This document shows positions 32,584 through 43,490 of a DNA stretch of 64,000 nt, in pieces (position 1 is the first letter of the stretch; every line of letters starts with the position of its first letter). The position numbers were made by a program, and so were the translations under genes. The notes beneath the pieces are model-generated. The model did no database searches. It was not told the DNA's origin and was given only the letters and a program-made list of their open reading frames with translations. Origin of the DNA: Antedon mediterranea (Eukaryota > Echinodermata > Crinoidea > Comatulida > Antedonidae); assembly GCF_964355755.1 (NCBI RefSeq), contig NC_092672.1, positions 20,332,501 to 20,396,500 of the forward strand. Direction: 5' to 3'.

Positions 32584-34783
32584 GTATATTACAGTTCATT
32601 GACCTTGCTAATCTTATACAATAATCGTACACACCTTGCCAAGATGGACTGTAAAGTAAAATACTCTTTCCATGTTCACTAACACAACCAAATCGATCTC
32701 TTGCATGTGGATCAAATATAAGAAATCCATTTACACATTTGATAATAGAAAATGTGCTTCTGTTGAAATTCATAAAAAATGCATCATGTTGATGTAATTC
32801 TTGTTCAAAAGCTTGGTTTAATGACAAGGCTCCATATTCAGCCATAAATTCGAGATTCCCATCTATTATGCCAAAAACTGATTCTTTGGGAGATATTACA
32901 AATGTGTTATCCAAGATATCCAATTCTTTCGGCAGTTCAGAAATCATTAAAAGGTCCTCGTGCATAGTGGAATCTTTCTGAATGTAACGGTACAACTCGT
33001 TTCCAAGAGTCAATATTGTATCAAGGTCTTTGGTGTAAAATTCATTTCCATTCCTCTTTGTAGAATAAAGAATAGCTACAAGACTATTTGCAACACACTG
33101 TTTACCACTTGCAAAGCCAAATCTATAATTCCCTTGATTAAAATTACCCTGTGCTACAGTAATATTTTCATTACTATTATATACTTGTAGTTCATTTATT
33201 GATTGTGTTTTCTGCCTTTTTCGTGTATTTTTTTGTTTTGGTACATCATCGATTATCAATTCTTCCGAAAAATTATTTTTTGTTAAAACTTCAATATCCA
33301 CATCGATAATATGTTGGTCACATTTAGGTTTAGTATGGGACCTAATTTTTTTAGTCATTGCTTTTTTGCATCCGTCATCAATTATCAATACTTCATTTTC
33401 CTCAAATTCACAACTTGCACTTGTTTGATTTTTATGATCTGTACCATTACTATCAATTATTCTACTTCTGTCATTCATTTTGCTATTATTTTGTGCTTTC
33501 GCATCGTCAGTCGCTGTGTTGTTGTCGTTTTCTACAGTACATTCTATTTTAAAATCCTCGTCAGTTTTCGTTTCAGAATTGTCATTATTACCCATGTTCT
33601 TTATATCTTTGCCAAACCGTTCCATAATATCGCAATCATTCTTTAAATTCAGGTCCACATTACCTTGTGCTTTTTTGTTATCAATCTTCTTAGTTTTGAC
33701 AAAACGACCCTTGTTATTTCGTAAACGTTTCGAACCACCACCTGATTGTTGTTGTATTCCGTGTGTTACTTTTGTATTTTTCAAAACATCACACATAGGC
33801 CTACCACTGTCGTCAATTATTGTTTGTGAATTTTCCAATACATTCGTTTTACCATTTTCTTTGTTGTATTCTCTGTAAGTATTTGTATTCATATTCCATT
33901 CCATTTTGTTATTATTTCGTCTTTCATAGAAATCTTTTACACCTTTGCCAATATATTTTACACCTGGTTCTATACTTATACCATTTATAACGCGCTTTCT
34001 CCTTTTCTTATTTCTTCTATTTTTACATTCTTTTTTTCTGTTGTCGGTTCTTTTCTTTGATCTTACTCTCATCCAATCACTACCAAGTAAATCTTCACTT
34101 CCTGTTTGTTGACATTTTAATTTGGCATTATTACAACGTTTTTCTTTATTTTTCGTTAATTCTGGAAAGTCTGCAATGACAGATTCATCAGGTTCTAGAA
34201 TCGTATATCTATTGAAATGACAGGGAATACCTATTTCACCCAACATGTTATCAACAAAATTACTATTCCCACACATTGAACAAATCCAAATTACCCTGGA
34301 ATTACATAGTTTGTCTTCAAAAACATCTCTTACACATTTCACATGAAAATATTGACTACAACGGTCACATGTTATGCAATTGTCGTCTACTTTCACTTCA
34401 ATATTACAGAAATCACATGTATCATCAAACTCTGAAGTGACCTCTGTACCATAAGATAATATGTTTATGATATCATCAATTATTCCTTTAAATTCAGTTG
34501 TATCTTTCATAAATTCACAATTGACATTACCTGTATCATCATTTCTCTCGTCTTTGACATTCTCAGTTGAACAGCATTCATCAAGTAGGTCCAAGATGTC
34601 ATTAACAACTATTTTAAATTCTGCTGTCTTATCCATAACTCCATTATTAACATTACCAGTTGTATTGACAAAAATCTGCTTTTTACTTGTAACTTCTTTA
34701 TTCACATTCTTACACAAATAAATTATCATTGTAAAGATAATCAACAAAAAGATACCAACTACTGCTATGAATTCCATATCCAT
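32567..34783 (-). CDS. Helentron copy 2, N-terminal part: membrane helix, PHD finger, C76-like protease
   Basis: 738 codons. Residues 5-24 form an uncharged hydrophobic helix followed by Lys. A PHD-type C4HC3 zinc finger spans 123-171 (C123, C126, C139, C142, H147, C150, C168, C171, with the usual Trp two before C168). A basic, low-complexity linker follows. The C-terminal ~195 residues resemble the herpesvirus large-tegument-type deubiquitinase (peptidase C76): GKQC with Cys563, and FDPHARDR with Asp691 and His693, giving the Asp-x-His catalytic arrangement of that family. The frame ends at a TGA where copy 1 reads on into the OTU part; copy 2 has one extra T in a T-run here (TTTT against TTT), so this stop is a frameshift rather than a natural end. 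The next part's ATG overlaps this end by 17 bases. Family assignment is from motifs only. Confidence 0.85.
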   Translation of the reverse strand: MDMEFIAVVGIFLLIIFTMIIYLCKNVNKEVTSKKQIFVNTTGNVNNGVMDKTAEFKIVVNDILDLLDECCSTENVKDERNDDTGNVNCEFMKDTTEFKGIIDDIINILSYGTEVTSEFDDTCDFCNIEVKVDDNCITCDRCSQYFHVKCVRDVFEDKLCNSRVIWICSMCGNSNFVDNMLGEIGIPCHFNRYTILEPDESVIADFPELTKNKEKRCNNAKLKCQQTGSEDLLGSDWMRVRSKKRTDNRKKECKNRRNKKRRKRVINGISIEPGVKYIGKGVKDFYERRNNNKMEWNMNTNTYREYNKENGKTNVLENSQTIIDDSGRPMCDVLKNTKVTHGIQQQSGGGSKRLRNNKGRFVKTKKIDNKKAQGNVDLNLKNDCDIMERFGKDIKNMGNNDNSETKTDEDFKIECTVENDNNTATDDAKAQNNSKMNDRSRIIDSNGTDHKNQTSASCEFEENEVLIIDDGCKKAMTKKIRSHTKPKCDQHIIDVDIEVLTKNNFSEELIIDDVPKQKNTRKRQKTQSINELQVYNSNENITVAQGNFNQGNYRFGFASGKQCVANSLVAILYSTKRNGNEFYTKDLDTILTLGNELYRYIQKDSTMHEDLLMISELPKELDILDNTFVISPKESVFGIIDGNLEFMAEYGALSLNQAFEQELHQHDAFFMNFNRSTFSIIKCVNGFLIFDPHARDRFGCVSEHGKSILLYSPSWQGVYDYCIRLARSMNCNIHETEF

Positions 34784-35350
34784 TATTCAAAATTTGTATA
34801 AGAAACAAATTTCTTCAAATTTATAAACTTTGTTTACAAATTAAATTAATATGTATTCTGCAATTTCAATGAATATTACAATTAGGTTCTTTTTATCAAT
34901 TCAAACTTCAAAAAAGAAATCCTTGCTACAACAAAATAAATTATTAAAAATTCCAAAAACAATTCAACTTTATATTGTCTTTTGTTTCTATGACTTTTAA
35001 CTTTTGTCCTAATTTCTTTTCTCTTTGTTAATATTTTTTTTGTCTGCTTTTTTTCAATAATTCGATTATACAATTTCACTGAATAAAAAAATTAGCTTCT
35101 GCTTAATATTGGCTTGATGAAATACTTAATATTAATTTAAACTTCTCTGTAATACTTGGTTATGCTAAATAGTTTAAGATTGTAATTTTTATTCTTTTTA
35201 CAATTCTACTTAATAACAGATTCAAATATAAGTGATCTTTAAATCTTCTTTAATTAATTCTTTTGTAATAAACTCTGTTTAATATTTATTTCTTTATAAT
35301 AAGCTTCTGTTTTATTCTTCAAACTTTTGTTTGTATAATCAAACTTTAAC

Positions 35351-35630
35351 TTTACACTTTTGCTTTTGCAAAAATGGTTTTGTAATAAACTTTTGTTTAT
35401 TAGTTGTTTCCTTGTGATTAACTTCTGTTATCTTCAAGGTTTTACACTTTTGCTTTTGCAAAAATGGTTTTGTAATAAACTTTTGTTTATTAGTTGTTTC
35501 CTTGTGATTAACTTCTGTTATCTTCAAGGTTTTACAATTTTGCTTTTGCAAAAATGGTTTTGTAATAAACTTTTGTTTATTAGTTTTTCCTTGTGATAAA
35601 CTTCTGTTTACTTCAAGGTTTTACTGAATG
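35351..35630. repeat. 90-bp tandem repeat, three copies
   Basis: The unit contains TGCTTTTGCAAAAATGG and AACTTCTGTTATCTTCAAGG; starts recur at 35361, 35451 and 35541. The first two copies are almost identical. It lies in the copy 2 leader and has no counterpart in copy 1, which instead has a ~130-bp duplication. Confidence 0.85.
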
Positions 35631-35691
35631 TTTTAAAGATACTTTTAAAAAATGTTTAAAAAGAAATTGTGCATAAATATTAAAATTCGGT

Positions 35692-35767
35692 AACCCCTCG
35701 TAGAAACTCTCTTTGGAGAGTGGATCTTTTTCTAAAGACCCGGATCTCTTCTGAGATCCAGTGGGTT
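35692..35767 (-). other. Three-hairpin cloverleaf-like structure, copy 2 leader
   Basis: Enclosing stem AACCC/GGGTT. Arms: ACTCTC TTTG GAGAGT (35706-35721), TCTTT TTCT AAAGA (35725-35738, extendable by two G-C pairs across one mismatch), GGATCTC TTCT GAGATCC (35742-35759). All loops are four bases. Immediately distal on the plus strand is TTTATATAAG, a TATA-like sequence on the minus strand, absent in that form from copy 1. Confidence 0.75.
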
Positions 35768-36359
35768 TATATAAGACAGTCACCTACAATAAAAAAAAAA
35801 AAAAGAGTTAGTTATTAATTTTAAGATACACGGTACAGTACTAAGAATTCCAGTCAAACAATTATAAATTGAATCAGTAGATAAATCAGTGTTTTTACAA
35901 ATACCTAAATAATAATATACATATCCCCCTTGTGGAATGTAACATGATCTATTGGGCCTAGCAAAACAAATTAGGACCAACTCACTACTAAATTTAGGAT
36001 AGAGACCCATTTTATAAAATTGCAAATTTATGTCTGGAGAAACTGACCACCACATTTATGTTAAAAAGGATGATTGTCCCAAATTTTGAAGTAAACGGTG
36101 ATAATATATTTGTGACTTTGGTTTATACAATATAAATAAATCACTATAGAAGATATTTTGACCTAAATATATGTCAAAACTTCATTACATGGAATGTGTC
36201 GGAAACAAATTCTTTCATAAAAATTTCACCTTCAAAATTAATCTGAAAATAGGTTTAATTATTCAATGTTCTAATAAAATAGAATTTTATACACAAAAAT
36301 ATTTGGTCACTCAGTATAGTAAATTTACAAACAACACATGTTTATCAATTAAGGGAGGG

Positions 36360-39300
36360 CATAAAGTAAGGAAAATATGTTTTTTCCGTTTACAGATAAT
36401 TTTCTAATACTCACAGCTGTAACTGACACTGTATATTTTCTGTACAACTACAATCTAAAAAATAAAAGGAAAAGCATTAATAATGGCAAATAAACAACAT
36501 TAACACTGTTTCAAAATCAACATGCTTCTTAATCAATGCCAACGGTTCACAAACTAAAGAAAATATGTTTTATCCGTTTAACAGATAATCTACTAATACT
36601 CACAGCTGTAGCTGACACTGTATATGTTCTACAATCTAAAACAAAAAAACAAGGAAAAACAATAATAATTGGCAATAAACAACATTAACACTTTTTCCAA
36701 ATCAACATGCTTCTTAATCAATGTCTGAAAAATTAAGAAATTCCTCAAAATGACCTTGGGTATGAGACAGCTGGTTAGGGCCTACATGTCATTTAATATT
36801 TTATTCACAAACCATAAAATCTGAATGCCGTAAATGTTTCCTAATAGAAAATGCCTACAAAATAACAGGCAACTGTTCACAAAGTAAGGAAAATATGTTT
36901 TCTCCGTTTAACAGATAATCTACTACTACTCACAGCTGTAGCTAACACTGTATATTTTCTACAATCTAAAAAAAAAAAAGGAAAAACATTAATAATTGGC
37001 AATAAACAACATTAACACTTTTTCCAAATCAACATGCTTCTTAATCGAGGTCTGAAAAATTAAGAAATTTCTTCAAAATGACTTTAGGTATGGGACGGCT
37101 GGTTAGGGCCTACTGTACATGTTGTCTCAATGCTAATTTCATGTAATATTTTATTCACAAACCATAAAATCTGAATTATGTAAATGTTTCATAATAGAAA
37201 ATGCCTACAAAATAACAGGCATCTGTTCACAAAGTAAGGAAAATATGTTTTCTCCGTTTAACAGATAATCTACTAATACTCACAGCTGTAGCTAACACTG
37301 TATATTTTCTACAATCTAAAAACAACAAGGAAAAACATTGATAATGGCAATAAACAACATTAACCCTTTTCCTAAATCAACATGCTTCTTAATCAATGTC
37401 TGAAAAATTAAGAAATTTCCTCAAAATAACTTTGGGTATGGGCCGGCTGATTGGGGTCTACATGTTGTCTCAATACTACTTTCATTTAATATCTTATTCA
37501 CAAACCATAAAATCTGAATTATGTAAATGTTTCATAATATAAAATGCCTACAAAATAACAGGCAACAGTTCAAAAAGTAAGGAAAATATGTTTTTTCCGT
37601 TTAACAGATAATCTACTAATACTCACAGCTGTAGCTGAAACTGTTAATTTTCTACAACCTAAAAAAAACAAGGAAAAACATTGATAATGGCAATAAACAA
37701 CATTAACCCTTTTGCTAAATCAACATGCTTCTTAATCAATGTCTGAAAAATTAAGAAATTTCCTCAAAATAACTTTGGGTATGGGCCGGCTGATTGGGGT
37801 CTACAAAATAACAGGCAACAGTTCACAAAGTAAGGAAAATATGTTTTCTCCGTTTAACAGATAATCTACTAATACTCACAGCTGTAGCTAACACTGTATA
37901 TTTTCTACAATCTAAAAAAAACAAGGAAAAACATTGATAACGGCAATAAACAACATTAACCCTTTTGCTAAATCAACATGCTTCTTAATCAATGTCTGAA
38001 AAATTAAGAAATTCCTCAAAATGACTTTGGATATGAGACAGCTGGTTAGGGCCTACATGTTGTCTAAATGCTAATTTCATTTAATATTTTATTCACAAAC
38101 CATAAAATCTGAATGATGTAAATGTTACATAATAGAAAATGCCTACAAAATAACAGGCAACGGTTCACAAAGTAAAGAAAATATGTTTTCTCCATTTAAT
38201 AGATAATCTACTAATACTCACAGCTGTAGCTGACACTGTATATTTTCTACAATCTAAAAAAAAAACAAGGAAAAACATTAATAATTGGCAATAAACAACA
38301 TTAACACTTTTTCCAAATCAACATGCTTCTTAATCGAGGTCTGAAAAATTAAGAAATTTTCTCAAAATGACTTTAGGTATGGGACGGCTGGTTAGGGCCT
38401 ACATGTTGTCTCAATGCTAATTTCATTTAATATTTTATTCACAAACCATAAAATCTGAATTATGTAAATGTTTCATAATAGAAAATGCCTACAAAATAAC
38501 AGGCAACTGTTCACAAAGTAAGGAAAATATGTTTTCTCCGTTTAACAGATAATCTACTAATACTCACAGCTGTAGCTAACACTGTATATTTTCTACAATC
38601 TAAAAACAACAAGGAAAAACATTGATAATGGCAATAAACAACATTAACCCTTTTCCTAAATCAACATGCTTCTTAATCAATGTCTGAAAAATTAAGAAAT
38701 TTCCTCAAAATAACTTTGGGTATGGGCCGGATGATTGGGGTCTACATGTTGTCTCAATACTACTTTCATTTAATATCTTATTCACAAACCATAAAATCTG
38801 AATTATGTAAATGTTTCATAATATAAAATGCCTACAAAATAACAGGCAACAGTTCACAAAGTAAGGAAAATATGTTTTCTCCGTTTAACAGATAATCTAC
38901 TAATACTCACAGCTGTAGCTGAAACTGTTAATTTTCTACAATCTAAAAAAAACAAGGAAAAACATTGATAATGGCAATAAACAACATTAACCATTTTGCT
39001 AAATCAACATGCTTCTTAATCAATGTCTGAAAAATTAAGAAATTTCCTCAAAATAACTTTGGGTATGGGCCGGCTTATTGGGGTCTACATGTTGTCTCAA
39101 TACTACTTTCATTTAATATCTTATTCAAAAACCATAAAATCTGAATTTTTTAAATGTTTCATAATATAAAATGCCTACAAAATAACAACAGTTCACAAAG
39201 TAAGGAAAATATGTTTTCTCCGTTTAACAGATAATCTACTAATACTCACAGCTGTAGCTGAAACTGTTAATTTTCTACAATCTAAAAAAAAACAAGGAAA

Positions 39301-40750
39301 AACATTGATAATGGCAATAAACAACATTAACACTTTTTCCAAATCAACATGCTTCTTAATCAATGTCTGAAAAATTAGGAAATTTCCTCAAAATGACTTT
39401 GGGTATGGGCCGGCTGATTGCGGCCTACATGTTGTCTCAATGGTAATTTCATTTAATTGTTTGATCACAGACAATAAAATCTGAATTACGTAAATTTTTC
39501 ATAATAGAAAATGTCTACAAAATAACAGGCAACAGTTCACAAAGTAAGGAAAATAAGTTTTCTCCGTTTAACAGATAATCTACTAATACTCACAGCTGTA
39601 GGTGAAACTGTATATTTTCTACAATCTAAAAAAAAACAAGGAAAAACATTGATAATGGCAATAAACAACATTAACACTTTTTCCAAATCAACAAGCTTCT
39701 TAATCAATGTCTGAAAAATTAGGAAATTTCCTCAAAATGACTTTGGGTATGAGACGGCTGATTAGGGCAGGCAACAGTTCACAAAGTAAGGAAAATATGT
39801 TTTCTCCGTTAAACAAATAATCTACTGATACTCACAGCTGTAGCTGAAACTGTATATTTTCTACAATCTAAAAAAAAACAAGGAAAAACATTGATAATGG
39901 TAATAAAACAACATTAACACTTTTTCCAAATCAACATGCTTCTTAATCAATGTCTGAAAAATTAGGAAATTTCTTCAAAATGACTTTGGGTATGGGCCGG
40001 CTGATTGCGGCTTACATGTTTTCTCAATGGTAATTTCATTTAATTGTTTGATCACAAACAATAAAATCTGAATTATGTAAATGTTTCATAATACAAAATG
40101 TCTACAAAATAACAGGCAACAGTTCACAAAGTAAGGAAAATATGTTTTCTCCGTTTAACAGATAATCTACTAATACTCACAGCTGTAGCTCAAACTGTAT
40201 ATTTTCTACAATCTAAAAAAAAACAAGGAAAAACATTGATAATGGTAATAAACAACATTAACACTTTTTCCAAATCAACAAGCTTTTTAATCAATGTCTG
40301 AAAAATTAAGAAATTTCCTCAAAATGACTTTGGGTATGAGACGGCTGATTAGGGCAGGCAACAGTTCACAAAGTAAGGAAATTATGTTTTCTCCGTTTAA
40401 CAGATAATCTACTGATACTCACAGCTGTAGCTGAAACTCTATATTTTCTACAATCTAAAAAAAACAAGGAAAAACATTGATAATGGTAATAAATAACATT
40501 AACACTTTTTCCAAATCAACAAGCTTCTTAATCAATGTCTGAAAAATTAATAAATTTCCTCAAAATGACTTTGGGTATGAAACGGTTGATTAGGGCAGGC
40601 AACAGTTCACAAAGTAAGGAAAATATGTTTTCTCTGTTTAACAGATAATCTACTAATACTCACAGCTGTAGCTGAAACTGTATATTTCCTACAATCTAAA
40701 AAAAACAAGGAAAAACATTGATAATGGCAATAAACAACATTAACATTTTT
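36360..40750 (-). repeat. Tandem array of ~345/~241-bp units, each with a candidate mini-exon
   Basis: The core CAGCTGTAG (or CAGCTGTAA/GG) recurs at 36414, 36603, 36933, 37283, 37626, 37879, 38221, 38567, 38910, 39249, 39593, 39835, 40180, 40422 and 40663. Spacing is mostly 339-350 bp, with a short form of 241-253 bp lacking about 100 bp. On the minus strand each unit reads TTTTTTTTAG / ATTGTAGAAAATATACAGT...CAGCT / GTGAGTATTAG, that is an acceptor, a 32-nt segment and a donor. Copy 1 has one related segment (7035-6971). Confidence 0.8.
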
Positions 40751-41654
40751 TCATGAGTATATGTAATACTATAATTTGTAATAGTTTGGAAAATATTATA
40801 ATTGTCAAGAAGGTGCATGGTTCTTAAATTTAAAAATAAATGTTGTTTTTCGGTAACAACCCGACAAAATCATTAATAAATGTTGGTCCCTCTCTAATAT
40901 TTCTATGTTGATTAATTCAATTTTTTAAAACTATATACTATATATTTTGATTATTGATTTTAAAGCATATTGAAATAAATTTTACTGTAAAAATGCTGGT
41001 TTAGCTTACTGTAATAACTGACATGTCAGTCTGTGACCAACTCGGTAACAACCAGACACTTTTTAATATCATATAAAAATGTAAAAATAAGGTTTTAAAA
41101 AAAAGTAACCTCATGAGTGAATGTAAAGCTATAATTTTTAATAGTTTGGAAAATATTATAATTGTCTAGAAGGTACATGGTTCTTAAATTAAACAAATGT
41201 TTTTTGTTAACAACCCGACAAAATTATTAATAATTATGTTGGCCCCTCCTTAATATTTCTATGTTGATTAATTCAATTTTTTTAAACAAAATCCCAAACA
41301 ATATATTTAGTTCTTTAATTCTAAAAGGAAATGACATGTATAAATTAGGATTTAGTTGTCTGTTATAGGATTTAAGTAAACCTCATATTGTTTTATTTTT
41401 TAAGTTTTCTAAATATCATTATTTTAAATGGAAATATGTCTGTATATATCTCTTTTTTTTTACCACTTAAATATCCTGAAAGTATATAACATTAGCTTTA
41501 GTTTGATATCAAACATGTTAAGACTGCTAAAAGTTGAACATTTTCAAAATCCCCCAAAAAATTGTGGAATTGCCCTACTAATACTCACAGCTGTAGCTGA
41601 AACTGTAAATCTTCTGTTAATAAAAAACAATTAAAAAAACAATTACAATCTAAA
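40751..41654. repeat. Two ~180-bp direct repeats and a diverged mini-exon unit
   Basis: TCATGAGTATATGTAATACT... at 40751 and TCATGAGTGAATGTAAAGCT... at 41111 begin ~180-bp copies 360 bp apart, both containing AACAACCCGACAAAAT. A sixteenth, diverged mini-exon core is at 41,578-41,625, with acceptor TTATTAACAG instead of poly-T. This unit is then cut by the Helitron at 41655. Confidence 0.65.
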
Positions 41655-43232
41655 CTAGAATTTAATTCGTCACTTTGACGAATTATAGGTGATCATTTTT
41701 ATCATTTTAATGAAATTAACATTTTTTAAACGTGCATGTACGTTAACATACGATCGTTAAAAGTTGATGTACGCCATTCTATGACATGATGCATATACAC
41801 TTATAGTGCTGAGTTGTACCTATTATGTGTCATATACAATATGTACAGTATATACTGTATATCTATATACAGTGTAGCATAGGTGAAATTACGGGACCCA
41901 CATCTTGTTCTAAATTTTTGGTATGATGGAATTATCAAAAAAAACTTGAAGATGACAATTTCGAAAGATAATGAATTTAGCAAATAAATATAAGGATTGA
42001 AAGAGAATTTGACACGTAGAAGCGCAATGCGCGCTCTTTGAAATTTGTATAACTTTGACTAAAGAAATTTAAAAACTACTTTTTAACTTCAACTGGCCAT
42101 ATGATAACATCACAACGTCCGATAGGCTTAATTTTTATATGAATCCATATCTACATTTCATCAGCTTTCATAATAAGTAATAATCTTCAAGGTCACCTTT
42201 AATTCTGAAGAGCTGTCAAATATTCAAATATATAGTGAAGGTGAAATTACACGACCTACGTTATTCAAGTTGTTACACGTGATGACGTCATCAAAATGAA
42301 AATGTTGACAACTCATGAGAAAGATAATTAATTGAGCAAGCACATACTAAAATTTGTGCGAAAATCGGGCTCAAATAACGGAGATGAGCTCTATTGAATG
42401 TGATAACCTACACAAAACGAAAAAAAATCCTAATTTTTAAATTGAAGTGGCCATTTGATGACGTAATACCATTTTGTACGTCTAATATGTATATACATTT
42501 ATATCTACAACTTATTGGCTTCCATATTAAGTTAAAAAAAATGGGGGTCATCGTGCATTCTGAAGAATTATTTTCATTGTAAAAATGCCTTATTTTTCAT
42601 CATTTACAGCACTTTTATGCAAATAATGTGCGCATTTTGTCATTTTTAACATGCTCGTATAGCGTTATTTTAAGTCGGAACGGACTCAAATTTGGTGATT
42701 GTACTAAGGATGGTGAGAAGAATGCGATTTCTACAAATGCGTATTTTGACGCTTTTTAAGAATCGCGCGCGCAAAAACGCATTTTTGCGCAGTAATTTTT
42801 TGAAACACGCAAATGCCCTAATGCATGCTCTAAATTGATCAAAACTTAATTTTGAGCTTTTTAAATTTTTAATGCGCGATTTCACGCGCATGACCCTACG
42901 TGCACGCGCGTTTTTATTTGCTAATATTTTTACCTTTGACCTGAAGTTTATGTATAGTGAATTTCATTAATATGTGATAATGAATTATGGAGATATGATT
43001 GATAATGTGATTTCACAAAATGGCGTATACGTGACGTCACGGATGAGTGATCACGCTGGAAAGCTTATTAGGACTAATTTCCAGTATTTGAAAGACATTG
43101 TGAAATTTTGGTAATCATTGACATTAAACTTTTTTAGATATTTGTTACACAAAATAGTGCCCAGAAACAATAATAACAATAAAGATTTGATACAATAACA
43201 ATAGGTGATCATTTTATTCTAAATGATCACCT
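41655..43232 (-). mobile_element. Non-autonomous Helitron2-like element, third terminal family, minus strand
   Basis: Read on the minus strand: 5' palindrome AGGTGATCATTT AGAATA AAATGATCACCT (43232-43203); 3' end AAATGATCACCT, AT, hairpin AATTCGTCA AAG TGACGAATT, AAATTCTAG (to 41655). The terminal arms differ entirely from the GGTTATCCGC families, yet 5' and 3' arms match each other and the 3' hairpin core is shared. It sits in the A-run of a mini-exon unit: ACAATCTAAA on the left, AAAAATACAAGGAAAAAC on the right. Confidence 0.85.
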
Positions 43233-43490
43233 AAAAATACAAGGAAAAACATTGGTAATGGCAATAAACAACATTAACACTTTTTCCAAATCAACAAGCT
43301 TCTTAATCAATGTATGAAAAATTAGGAAATTTCCTTAAAATGACTTTGGCTATGGGCCAGCTAATTGGGGCCGACATGTTGTCTCAATGGTAATTTCATT
43401 TAGTAGTTTGATCACAAACAATAAAATTTGAATTATGTAAATGTTTCATAATAGTATAAATGCCTACAAAATAACAGGCAACACTTCACT
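43233..43490 (-). repeat. Remainder of the mini-exon repeat unit split by the Helitron
   Basis: ACAAGGAAAAACATTGGTAATGG through AAAATAACAGGCAACA continues the unit begun before 41655, with the same order of blocks as in the main array. No further unit follows. Confidence 0.75.

Larger units (their letters stand above)
34784..35783 (-). other. Untranslated leader of Helentron copy 2
   Basis: AT-rich leader from the candidate acceptor (TTTTATTGTAG, AG at 35785-35784) to the ATG at 34783. It contains the three-hairpin block and a 90-bp tandem repeat. The acceptor corresponds to the one at 6326 in copy 1 (shared ACTGTC just inside). Confidence 0.5.

Noticed and set aside
36360-40750. CRISPR-like array
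   Set aside because: Units are 241-350 bp with no short repeat-spacer alternation, and the genome is eukaryotic.
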